From contig CP065012.1 of the NCBI GenBank assembly GCA_016699815.1, forward strand, positions 2,981,946-3,045,945: a stretch of 64,000 nucleotides of DNA, in the 5' to 3' direction. Under the pieces are notes generated by a model that saw only the letters and a list, made by a program, of their open reading frames with translations, was not told the origin of the DNA and did not search any database. The stretch is from Chitinophagaceae bacterium (GTDB lineage: Bacteria > Bacteroidota > Bacteroidia > Chitinophagales > Chitinophagaceae). The translations under genes were made by a program, and so were the position numbers. This document shows, piece by piece, positions 55,769 through 63,548 of the stretch (position 1 is its first letter; the number at the start of each line of letters is the position of its first letter).

Positions 55769-55993
55769 ATGAACCGTATTAGAAAGAAAATTGTTAACCT
55801 GGTAATTGTATCCGCACTATCACTGGTACCAACCCTGGCAATGGCTCAAATTGATCCGGGCTGCGATCCGGATGATCCTTTGTGCCCTATTGATGGAGGC
55901 ATTTCATTGCTCATTGCAGCAGGCATTGGTATTGGTGCAAAAAGAGTTTATGATGAAAAGAAAAAAGCTGCAGAAAGCACTTCAGAAAAATAA
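55769..55993 (+). CDS. Small PID-CTERM-like surface-sorting protein
   Basis: A 74-residue protein. Residues 1-27 are a signal peptide (ending LAMA|Q). The mature part is short and acidic (IDPGCDPDDPLCPIDGG), then a hydrophobic helix (ISLLIAAGIGIGA) and a basic tail (KRVYDEKKKA). This tripartite CPIDGG-helix-basic tail is the layout of PEP-CTERM-type sorting signals, and the motif fits what I recall as the PID-CTERM variant of Bacteroidota. Such tails are processed by exosortases; none is in this window. Nearly the whole mature protein is the sorting tail. The gene has its own promoter element and strong terminator, and lies directly before the exopolysaccharide cluster, where exosortase substrates usually belong. 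A simple small membrane protein is the alternative. Confidence 0.7.
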   Translation: MNRIRKKIVNLVIVSALSLVPTLAMAQIDPGCDPDDPLCPIDGGISLLIAAGIGIGAKRVYDEKKKAAESTSEK

Positions 55994-56016
55994 TTTTTGG
56001 GTGTACCATATTTTGT

Positions 56017-56050
56017 AAAGGCAATTAGCAATAATTGCCTTTATTTTTTT
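56017..56050 (+). terminator. Strong rho-independent terminator after the PID-CTERM-like gene
   Basis: AAAGGCAATTA (56017-56027) pairs perfectly with TAATTGCCTTT (56032-56042) around the loop GCAA, followed by ATTTTTTT. It isolates the small gene from the Wza-like gene. Confidence 0.93.
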
Positions 56051-56160
56051 AAATTACTTCTTATAAATAGGATGATGCTTTTAATTTTACCGTATCATTT
56101 TTTTTCACGAATTTTGAACGATTAAACAGTGCAGCAGGGCAAAAATAAATTTCCTGCAAC

Positions 56161-56991
56161 ATGCTTTATTATACAATGACAGTTTTACAAGAATGGAGCG
56201 GGTATAAATTTTTTACAGGAAAGTTTTTTTTAGGTTTGGGTTTTTTTACCCTTACATTAACTTCCTGCTATACCGTTAACAAGCCACCCACAAATTTTAA
56301 AACACTTCCCAGGGATACCACGCTAAGCGGATTTGTTACCAACGATTTTCAATCTAAAATTGCAAAAGGTGATATACTGAGCATTACCATCAGCAGCCTG
56401 AGTGCAACAGAGGATGCCATTTTTAATTTTTCCGGAGCCGGAGGAAATAGTTCTGTCAATACATTGGGTAGCGGTTTTTTGGTAGATAGTACAGGAAATA
56501 TTTCTGTACATAAAATTGGCCAGGTAAAAGCCGAAGGCCTTACCCGTAAAGAATTAGCAAAAGCACTTGAAACCGCAATGCTGCCTTTTATGAAAGACCC
56601 CATTGTAAATGTGGGGTTCCTTAATAGGAAGATAACAGTTTTGGGGAGTGTAAAAGCGCCATCGGTTGTGGCCCTGCAGGCCGAGCAAATGCCTTTGCTG
56701 GATGCCCTGGTTTTATGCGGCGATTTAACGGAAGAGGCCAATAGAAAAGATATAATGATTATTAGGGAAAAAGGCAATACCAAAGAAATTAAACACCTTA
56801 ACCTGGAAGATCATTCCATTTTTTCATCACCCTGGTATTATGTACAGCCCAACGATATTGTATATGTAACTGCAGGCATCAATGAAGAAAAAATTGCTGA
56901 GGAAAAACGCAGGAATACCCAAATGACTATCACCCTTGTTGCCAGCAGTGTATCACTTTTGGTTGCCTTAGTAAATATTTTCACCAGGTAA
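56161..56991 (+). CDS. Polysaccharide export lipoprotein (Wza-like, Poly_export/SLBB)
   Basis: A 276-residue protein. The signal sequence ends in lipobox LTSC (Cys36 from this ATG, Cys31 if the ATG five codons later is used). The Poly_export domain follows (KIAKGDILSITISSLSATEDAIFN; GFLVDSTGNISVHKIGQVKAEGLTRKELAKAL), then an SLBB-like region (KITVLGSVKAPSVVALQAEQMPLLDALVLCGDLT). A C-terminal helix (about 253-275, MTITLVASSVSLLVALVNIF) resembles the extra membrane helix of Wza/GumB-type channels. It forms the outer-membrane exit for polysaccharide with the Wzc-like kinase, whose gene starts 10 bases downstream. Confidence 0.92.
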   Translation: MLYYTMTVLQEWSGYKFFTGKFFLGLGFFTLTLTSCYTVNKPPTNFKTLPRDTTLSGFVTNDFQSKIAKGDILSITISSLSATEDAIFNFSGAGGNSSVNTLGSGFLVDSTGNISVHKIGQVKAEGLTRKELAKALETAMLPFMKDPIVNVGFLNRKITVLGSVKAPSVVALQAEQMPLLDALVLCGDLTEEANRKDIMIIREKGNTKEIKHLNLEDHSIFSSPWYYVQPNDIVYVTAGINEEKIAEEKRRNTQMTITLVASSVSLLVALVNIFTR

Positions 56992-57001
56992 TTTTCATTT
57001 C

Positions 57002-59446
57002 ATGAGTAACGAAGAGCAATTTTTTAATGAACGGCCACAAGTAAACATCCTCCGACAGTTCGTAAACCGTTTTCTTCCTTTTTGGCCAGTGTTTATTTTT
57101 TTTACCGCTGTATCGCTGTTTATCTCTTACTTCTACCTGCGTTCCCAAACAAAAATTTATGTGGCTACGGCCAAAGTACTGTTAAAGGACCCTAGTAAAT
57201 CGGGTAGTGAAGCCAAACTATTGGAAGCCCTCAATATTTTTAGTGAGAAAAAAGTTGTAGATAATGAAATTGTGGTAATGCGTAGCTCTTCTATTTTAAG
57301 AGAAGTAGTAAAAGACCTGGACCTTTATGTATCAATTTTCAACAAGGGCAATGTGCAAACGGAAGAATTATTTAAGCCCAATTCACCCGTATGGTTTGTT
57401 GCAACCAATAAAGATAGTATCCGTTACGGTGGCAGCCAGGAGTTTGATGTAGATTGGGATAAACAGGAAATTCAAATTGCCGGCAAAGCAGTTTCCTTTA
57501 ACGGTGATTTTGAATTAGGTGGTACTACATATAAAGTTGTGCCCAATGTAAAGTATCGCAGGGGGCTTAGCGGTAAAAATTATTTTGCTGTATTTTACCC
57601 TCCTGAAACTTCTGCTAGGTTTTTGGGCTCGGCCATAAAAGCTGCAGCTGTGGCTTACCAGTCAACGGTTATAGATGTTAACATTGAAACACCTGTAAAA
57701 GCAAAGGGTGTAGCCATACTGGACAAATTATTTGAAGTGTACAATGCTGCCGGTATCCGGGAAAAAAACCAAATGGCGGTAAATACCATCAACTTTATTG
57801 AAGACCGTTTGGCCACCGTTATCCGCCAATTGGACAGTGTTGAAAATAAAATAAAAGACTATAAAGCCCGGTATGGAATTACCGACCTTGGCGCCCAGGC
57901 ATCGCTTTATTTTAATAAAGTAAACGAGCTTGACAAAATGAAAAGCGAGGTAGAGTTAAGGATGGATGTATTAAGTGATTTACAAGGCTATGTGAACAGT
58001 AAAGCCAGGGCAAGGGGAACAGTGCCTGCACAACAGTTGGTTACCGATCCGCAACTTACCACACTGCTCAACAATTTATATACCGCAGAGTTTGAACTCG
58101 ACGCAGCAAGTGCAGCGGGTGGTGAAAAAAGTACGGCGGTAATTTTAGGGGAAGAAAAAGTATCCGATATCAAAAAAGATATCAATGAAAATATACGCAA
58201 CATCCGCAATTCTTTTGAAGCAGAAAAAAGAAGCATCAACAATAGCATTAACCTCAATAACTCTTTACTTAAAGATGTTCCCACCAAGGAACTTGCGCTG
58301 CTCGACATCAGCCGCCAGCAGTCAATAAAAGATAATATTTACACATTCCTGCTTCAAAAACGAGAGGAAACAGCGCTTTCATCAGCTTCCAGTACATCAG
58401 ACCTTAGGGTTTTGGAAACGGCCAGCTCCTATGGACCGGTAAGGCCAATTCCCAAAAATTATTATATGATGGGGTTGCTTTGCGGGTTACTGATATTTAT
58501 TCTTTATGTGCAAATACAGGAGCAGTTCAACAATAAAATACTTTTTCGCAAAGACCTTGAAGATAAAACCAAGGTGCCTGTAATTGCAGAAATTGTTCAG
58601 GACCCTACCAAGAAAAGTATAGCAATTAAAGACGGCCAGCGTACTGTTATTGCTGAACAATTCCGAACACTGCGTACCAACCTTGCCTATATGGGTTTTA
58701 GCGAAAGCAATAATACACTGCTGGTAACCTCGAGCATTTCCGGCGAAGGAAAAAGTTTTATTGCCATCAACCTTGCCATTGGTATTACACTCACCGGGCG
58801 TAAAGTAGCTTTAGTGGAAATGGATTTGCGCAAACCCAAGCTCAGCAAACAACTGCAGGTAGAAAGGTCGCCAGGCATCAGCAATTACCTGGTAGGCAAA
58901 GCTACTATTGATGAAATATGTAAACCTACATCCTTTAGTAATTTATTTGTTGTTTCTGCAGGGCCTATTCCGCCCAATCCTACAGAGTTGATACAACTGC
59001 CTGCTTTTGGTACCATGATGCAGGAACTTAAAGAAAAATTTGATTACGTAATTATTGATACAGCGCCCATTGGGCCAGTAACCGATGCACAATTACTGGC
59101 ACAGCATGTAAATACTACTTTGTATGTGGTAAGGCACGATAAAACGCCGTTTAATTTTGTAAGCATGATTGATACACTTTACCGGGAAAGAAAATTCCCT
59201 GGCATTTGTATTGTTTTTAACGGCATAAAACCAAGGGGCGTAAACTTTTTTGGCTACGGCTTTGGAGGATATGGCAACGGGTATGGCTATGGTTACGGCT
59301 ACGGCTATGGTTATGGCTATGGTTACGGAAAAGATGGCGCAGGCTATTACACTACTGATGAAAAACATCCTGGCTTTAAAAATTTATGGGGCGTAGGAAA
59401 AGATATAAAAAAAATATTTAAGCGGATGTTTGGCCGAAGGTATTAG
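57002..59446 (+). CDS. Polysaccharide co-polymerase / tyrosine autokinase (Wzc-like) with Gly-Tyr tail
   Basis: An 814-residue inner-membrane protein. The Wzz domain begins after residue 20 with TM1 at about 28-48 (FLPFWPVFIFFTAVSLFISYFY); a long periplasmic coiled-coil part (about 240-450) precedes TM2 at about 490-507. The BY-kinase domain has Walker A (SISGEGKSF, about 579), Walker A' (ALVEMDLRKPKLSKQ) and Walker B (YVIIDTAPIGPVTDAQ, about 681). The C-terminal tail holds about nine Gly-Tyr pairs (about 752-776) then GAGYYTTDEK, a tyrosine cluster suited to autophosphorylation, which controls chain length and export in this family. It pairs with the upstream Wza-like lipoprotein. Confidence 0.95.
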   Translation: MSNEEQFFNERPQVNILRQFVNRFLPFWPVFIFFTAVSLFISYFYLRSQTKIYVATAKVLLKDPSKSGSEAKLLEALNIFSEKKVVDNEIVVMRSSSILREVVKDLDLYVSIFNKGNVQTEELFKPNSPVWFVATNKDSIRYGGSQEFDVDWDKQEIQIAGKAVSFNGDFELGGTTYKVVPNVKYRRGLSGKNYFAVFYPPETSARFLGSAIKAAAVAYQSTVIDVNIETPVKAKGVAILDKLFEVYNAAGIREKNQMAVNTINFIEDRLATVIRQLDSVENKIKDYKARYGITDLGAQASLYFNKVNELDKMKSEVELRMDVLSDLQGYVNSKARARGTVPAQQLVTDPQLTTLLNNLYTAEFELDAASAAGGEKSTAVILGEEKVSDIKKDINENIRNIRNSFEAEKRSINNSINLNNSLLKDVPTKELALLDISRQQSIKDNIYTFLLQKREETALSSASSTSDLRVLETASSYGPVRPIPKNYYMMGLLCGLLIFILYVQIQEQFNNKILFRKDLEDKTKVPVIAEIVQDPTKKSIAIKDGQRTVIAEQFRTLRTNLAYMGFSESNNTLLVTSSISGEGKSFIAINLAIGITLTGRKVALVEMDLRKPKLSKQLQVERSPGISNYLVGKATIDEICKPTSFSNLFVVSAGPIPPNPTELIQLPAFGTMMQELKEKFDYVIIDTAPIGPVTDAQLLAQHVNTTLYVVRHDKTPFNFVSMIDTLYRERKFPGICIVFNGIKPRGVNFFGYGFGGYGNGYGYGYGYGYGYGYGYGKDGAGYYTTDEKHPGFKNLWGVGKDIKKIFKRMFGRRY
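59279..59330 (+). repeat. Gly-Tyr coding microrepeat in the kinase tail
   Basis: A run of alternating Gly and Tyr codons (GGC/GGT TAT/TAC) about 50 bases long. Synonymous codons vary (TAT and TAC mixed), so it is not a perfect DNA repeat, although hexamer-level slippage could still change its length. Confidence 0.8.
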
Positions 59447-59602
59447 GCATTTTAAAAATGCGGTATTTAAAGTGATTTTAATAGTTCGCAATCGAAAGAT
59501 TGTAACCTTGTTTGATAGTACCAGTTTGGTTATTTGAAATATTATGTACTCCTCACCGTTGCGGTTTTACTGTAACTGAGGAACAGCGAAGCTTTGGCCA
59601 GT
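59447..59602 (+). promoter_or_regulatory. Leader of the UpxY antiterminator gene with nested hairpins
   Basis: Between the kinase stop and the ATG at 59603 there are a weak GCATT/AATGC inverted repeat just after the stop, a CAATC-GAAA-GATTG hairpin, and close to the start codon a nested structure: CCTC (59551-59554) with GAGG (59578-59581), enclosing ACCG-TTG-CGGT (59555-59565). Family members act on the 5' leaders of their own operons, so this is a candidate recruitment region. No known element is recognised. Confidence 0.35.
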
Positions 59603-60109
59603 ATGAACGAAAATTTACATTGGTACGTTGTTTATACCCGTCCCCGTTGGGAAAAAAAAATTGCTGCACTGCTGCAAGATAAAGGCATTACGCACTATTG
59701 CCCCATGAATAAAGTGCACCGGCAATGGAGCGACAGGATGAAAATAGTAACCGAACCTTTATTTAAAGGCTATGTGTTTGTACAGGTTGAAGAGCGCAAA
59801 AAATGGGATATTAAACTTATTGACGGTATTGTAAATTATGTGTACTGGCAAGGTAAACCGGCAAGAGTAAGGGATGAAGAAATTATTACCATTAAAAAAT
59901 TTCTGCAGGAATTTGAAAATGTAGAAGTAACCGAAACACGGCTGGCTGTAAATGATACCGTTGTAGTTACAGACGGCATTATGATGGATTATAAAGGAAT
60001 TGTGCTGGAAGTATCGGGCAATAAGGCCAAAGTGCTTATCCAAAGCATTGGCATAACTTTAAGCGCAATTTTCGAAAAGAAAAAACTCATCAAGGTTGAC
60101 CGGTTATGA
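59603..60109 (+). CDS. UpxY family transcription antiterminator (NusG-like)
   Basis: A 168-residue protein from the ATG at 59603; a TTG at 59594 in frame is less likely. The NusG N-terminal domain is clear (HWYVVYTRPRWEKKIAALLQDKGI; THYCPMNKVHRQWSDR; TEPLFKGYVFVQV), followed by a linker and a KOW-like C-terminal domain (VVVTDGIMMDYKGIVLEVSGNKAKVLIQSIGITL). Specialised NusG paralogues of this type (UpxY in Bacteroides, RfaH in enterobacteria) let RNA polymerase read through long polysaccharide operons. It sits inside the cluster, between export genes and glycosyltransferase/ABC genes. Confidence 0.92.
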   Translation: MNENLHWYVVYTRPRWEKKIAALLQDKGITHYCPMNKVHRQWSDRMKIVTEPLFKGYVFVQVEERKKWDIKLIDGIVNYVYWQGKPARVRDEEIITIKKFLQEFENVEVTETRLAVNDTVVVTDGIMMDYKGIVLEVSGNKAKVLIQSIGITLSAIFEKKKLIKVDRL

Positions 60110-60137
60110 ACAACTTATAGTGTGGTTTCCATAATTC

Positions 60138-61247
60138 ATGCAAGGCAAACAAAATTCTGTTTTATTTTTTACCTTAAAAATATTTTCTGCCACCGGCGGT
60201 ATCGAAAAAGTTTGCAGGGTAGCCAGTAAAGCACTTTTTGAAATTTTTAACGGCAACCTGCAGATCTTTTGTATGCATGATAAAACCGGCGATGCATCAG
60301 GTAATAAATATTTTCCTGAAAAAATTCAAAGGTCTTTTGAAGGCAATAAAGTAAAAGCATCCTTTTCGGCAATTATAGCAGGCCGTAAAAAAGAGGTCAT
60401 CGTTCTTAGCCATATCAATTTACTGCCGGTAGGCTGGGTAATAAAAAAGCTAAACCCAAAAGCAAAACTGGTTTTATTTACGCATGGCATTGAAGTGTGG
60501 CAACCCTTGAACAACCGCAAAAGAAAAATGCTGCATTGCTGCGATATGGTTTTTTCAGTGAGCAATTTTACCCGGCAAAAATTAATTGATGTGCAGGGTG
60601 CATGCCCCGCCAAATGTTTTGTACTCAATAATTGCCTCGATCCTTTTTTGGAGAGCAAAACCCATTTACAAAAACCAGTTGATTTGCTTGCAAAATACAA
60701 CCTGGAGCAAACCGATATTATTATAATGACGCTTACCCGGCTTGCCATTACAGAAAGAAACAAAGGTTACGATAAAGTGATAGCAGCCATTGCATCACTT
60801 CAAAAAAAATCAGCTGCTACAATAAAATACCTCATTGCCGGAAAATATACCGGGGAGGAGAAAAATTTTATTTTTAAGCTGGCCGAAACAAATGGGGTTA
60901 CGGTGATACTCACCGGATTTATTGACGATAAAGAATTGCCAGCTTATTTTGCCCTTGCCGATATGTATATTATGCCTAGCAAAAAAGAAGGCTTTGGTAT
61001 TACGTTTATTGAGGCCATGTATTACGGCCTGCCGGTAATTGGCGGCAATGCCGATGGCTCTGCAGATGCACTGGATAATGGTAAATTAGGCATAATGGTT
61101 AACCCGGATAGTGTAGCAGAAATTGAATCGGCAATTGCAAAAATCATCCATACTAAAACAGCATATATACCTGCAAAAGAAAAGCTGATGGAAAAATTTG
61201 GTTTTGATGTGTATAAGGAAAATTTGAAAAGACTGATGCATATTTGA
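60138..61247 (+). CDS. Glycosyltransferase (GT4 / group 1 type)
   Basis: A 369-residue cytosolic GT-B enzyme. The N-terminus LFFTLKIFSATGGIEKVCRVASKAL contains the glycine-rich loop (TGGIEK) of GT4 enzymes. The C-terminal donor-binding half shows IMTLTRLAITERNKGYDKVIAAI and the E-x7-E motif region PSKKEGFGITFIEAMYYGLPVIGG. It adds a sugar to the polysaccharide repeat or an O-antigen-like chain; donor and acceptor are unknown. It starts 28 bases after upxY on the same strand. Confidence 0.92.
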   Translation: MQGKQNSVLFFTLKIFSATGGIEKVCRVASKALFEIFNGNLQIFCMHDKTGDASGNKYFPEKIQRSFEGNKVKASFSAIIAGRKKEVIVLSHINLLPVGWVIKKLNPKAKLVLFTHGIEVWQPLNNRKRKMLHCCDMVFSVSNFTRQKLIDVQGACPAKCFVLNNCLDPFLESKTHLQKPVDLLAKYNLEQTDIIIMTLTRLAITERNKGYDKVIAAIASLQKKSAATIKYLIAGKYTGEEKNFIFKLAETNGVTVILTGFIDDKELPAYFALADMYIMPSKKEGFGITFIEAMYYGLPVIGGNADGSADALDNGKLGIMVNPDSVAEIESAIAKIIHTKTAYIPAKEKLMEKFGFDVYKENLKRLMHI

Positions 61248-61399
61248 TAACTTAAAAATTGAAAAGGAAAGAATATTACTTTGTACTTTATTTTATTTAG
61301 ATAAATAAATAAAATGCGATTTCACTACCCAATTCAATATACGTAACGCATTGCGCTAACCCCTTCACAACTTAAACTTCTTAAACCCCATAAAAAAGA

Positions 61400-62266
61400 A
61401 TGCCTCCCGAAGCAACCATACCTAAAGATGAATGGGACCTGGTAGTAGAACCCAAATCATCTCTTTTTAGCCTTAACTTTAAGGAAGTATGGCGCTATAA
61501 GGATTTACTGTTGCTGATGGTGCGGCGTGACTTTGTAGCTTATTACAAGCAAACCATCCTCGGGCCTATCTGGTTTTTCCTGCAACCCCTGCTTACCACG
61601 GCAATGTATTTTCTCATTTTTTTTAAAGTGGCCAAATTATCTACAGATGATGTGCCGCCAATGTTGTTTTACCTTGCAGGCGTAACCGTATGGAATTATT
61701 TTTCAGAGTCATTAACCAAAACCTCCGATACTTTTATAGCCAACGCAGCCATTTTTGGCAAAGTATATTTTCCCAGGCTGGTAATTCCTATTTCTATTGT
61801 GGTTTCCAACCTCATGCGCCTGGGCATTCAGTTTATGCTCTTTCTGGTATTTTGGGTGTATTATTTACTGGCCACAAACGCTATACATCCGCATTGGGAT
61901 GCAATGCTGCTTTTGCCCATTTTAATTTTGCTTATGGCATGCCTTTCGCTGGGCTTGGGTATTATATTTTCGTCACTCACCACAAAGTACCGTGACCTCA
62001 GATTTCTGCTGGGTTTTGGCATTCAACTCATGATGTTTGCCACACCTGTTGTGTACCCGCTTAGCCTTGCATCGGAAAAATACAAATGGCTGCTGGTAGC
62101 AAACCCGTTTACCGCTATTATAGAAACTTTTCGTTACGCATTTTTGGGCAAGGGTGAATTTAACTGGATGTACCTGGGCTATAGCGCACTCGTAACCATT
62201 ATTATTTTATTAATAGGTACATTAATTTTTAATAAGGTAGAAAAAACATTTATGGATACCGTATAA
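61400..62266 (+). CDS. ABC-2 type polysaccharide/polyol phosphate export permease (Wzm-like)
   Basis: A 288-residue inner-membrane protein with six predicted helices. The entry ELWRYKDLLLLMVRRD-like block (EVWRYKDLLLLMVRRDFVAYYKQTILGPIWFFLQPLL is split here over residues about 29-65) and later LTTKYRDLRFLLGFGIQLMMFATPVVYPL are typical of Wzm/TagG permeases. The following ATPase gene starts one base after its stop, so the two form the exporter. A 152-base gap before it holds no gene. Confidence 0.93.
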   Translation: MPPEATIPKDEWDLVVEPKSSLFSLNFKEVWRYKDLLLLMVRRDFVAYYKQTILGPIWFFLQPLLTTAMYFLIFFKVAKLSTDDVPPMLFYLAGVTVWNYFSESLTKTSDTFIANAAIFGKVYFPRLVIPISIVVSNLMRLGIQFMLFLVFWVYYLLATNAIHPHWDAMLLLPILILLMACLSLGLGIIFSSLTTKYRDLRFLLGFGIQLMMFATPVVYPLSLASEKYKWLLVANPFTAIIETFRYAFLGKGEFNWMYLGYSALVTIIILLIGTLIFNKVEKTFMDTV

Positions 62267-62267
62267 T

Positions 62268-63548
62268 ATGGCAGAAACAGTAATAGAAATACACAAGCTT
62301 TCAAAACTCTACAGGCTTGGCCAGGTAGGCAGCGGTACTTTACGAAACGACCTGCACCGGTGGTGGCAAATGGCAAGGGGAAAAGAAGACCCATTTTTAA
62401 AACTTGGCCAGGAGAATATAAGAGATCAAAAAGGAAGTGAATTTGTGTGGGCGCTAAAAGATATAAGTTTTGAAGTATGCAAAGGTGAAGTGCTGGGCAT
62501 TATTGGTAAAAACGGCGCCGGCAAATCTACTTTATTAAAAATATTATCGAGGGTTACTTCTCCTACCACTGGATATTTTAAAGCCAAAGGCCGCATTGCC
62601 TCTTTGCTGGAAGTAGGCACAGGTTTTCACCCCGAGCTGAGCGGCAGAGACAATATTTTTTTAAACGGAGCCATACTGGGCATGACGAAGAATGAAATAA
62701 AACGCAAGTTTGATGCCATTGTAGATTTTGCCGGCGTGGAACGCTATATAGATACGCCAGTAAAGCGTTACAGTAGCGGAATGTACGTGCGGCTTGCATT
62801 TGCCGTAGCCGCATATTTGGAAAGTGAAATTTTAATTGTAGATGAAGTACTGGCCGTAGGCGATATGGAATTTCAAAAAAAATGTATTGGCAAAATGAGC
62901 GAAGTGAGCGAAAGTGAAGGCCGTACCGTTTTATTTGTGAGCCATAATATGGGCACTCTTATTTCGCTTTGCAAGCATGGCATCATTATGCAAAACGGCA
63001 CCGTGGTTTATAACGGCTCCATGCAGGATGCTATTTCAAATTATTCCGCCATGCAGGCAACAACAGGCGAAGACTCGCCGTACCTTGATTGCAGTAAGTA
63101 TACAAACCCTGAAATAAGTCTCAACTTTTTGCAAATAAAGGGCCAAGATAATAAGCTGTCCAATAATTTCCTGTCGGATAGTGCTGTGCTTGTTGAATTG
63201 AATTATCAACTATCATCTACGGTAAATAACCTGCGTATCATTATTGCATTAAAAACAATAGAAGGGTTTAATATTTTTGAAACCGCTGATGTATTGGCTG
63301 CTGGCAGAGGAGTAAGACAGCAAGGTTGTTTTTCCAGTATTTTAAAAATACCTGCTCACTTTTTAAATGTGGGTAAATATATAATTGAAGTAACGGTTGA
63401 TAAACCTGGCGAAAAAGAACTGTTTGGCTCAATTCTTTTGGGTTTTAATATTACTGAATTGATGGAATGCCAAATCGGAATTACCATGAGCAGGCCAATG
63501 GGTGTGATACATCCAAAACTGGATTGGCAAATAATTCAAAACCAGTAA
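62268..63548 (+). CDS. ABC transporter ATPase for polysaccharide export (Wzt-like) with C-terminal glycan-binding domain
   Basis: A 426-residue protein. The N-terminal ATPase has Walker A (GIIGKNGAGKSTLLKIL), signature (RYSSGMYVRLAFAVA), Walker B (EILIVDEVLAVGD) and the switch His (LFVSHNMG). Residues about 285-426 form a beta-rich C-terminal extension like Wzt_C, which in O-antigen exporters recognises the modified end of the chain before export. It works with the Wzm-like permease. Its TAA stop overlaps the ATG of the next gene (TAATG), so translation is coupled to the amidotransferase. Confidence 0.94.
   Translation: MAETVIEIHKLSKLYRLGQVGSGTLRNDLHRWWQMARGKEDPFLKLGQENIRDQKGSEFVWALKDISFEVCKGEVLGIIGKNGAGKSTLLKILSRVTSPTTGYFKAKGRIASLLEVGTGFHPELSGRDNIFLNGAILGMTKNEIKRKFDAIVDFAGVERYIDTPVKRYSSGMYVRLAFAVAAYLESEILIVDEVLAVGDMEFQKKCIGKMSEVSESEGRTVLFVSHNMGTLISLCKHGIIMQNGTVVYNGSMQDAISNYSAMQATTGEDSPYLDCSKYTNPEISLNFLQIKGQDNKLSNNFLSDSAVLVELNYQLSSTVNNLRIIIALKTIEGFNIFETADVLAAGRGVRQQGCFSSILKIPAHFLNVGKYIIEVTVDKPGEKELFGSILLGFNITELMECQIGITMSRPMGVIHPKLDWQIIQNQ

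Noticed and set aside
59460..59480. RfaH ops-like element (GCGGTA followed by GTG) before upxY
   Set aside because: Only about six bases match, the spacing to GTG is wrong, and ops is an enterobacterial RfaH signal; UpxY proteins are not known to use it.
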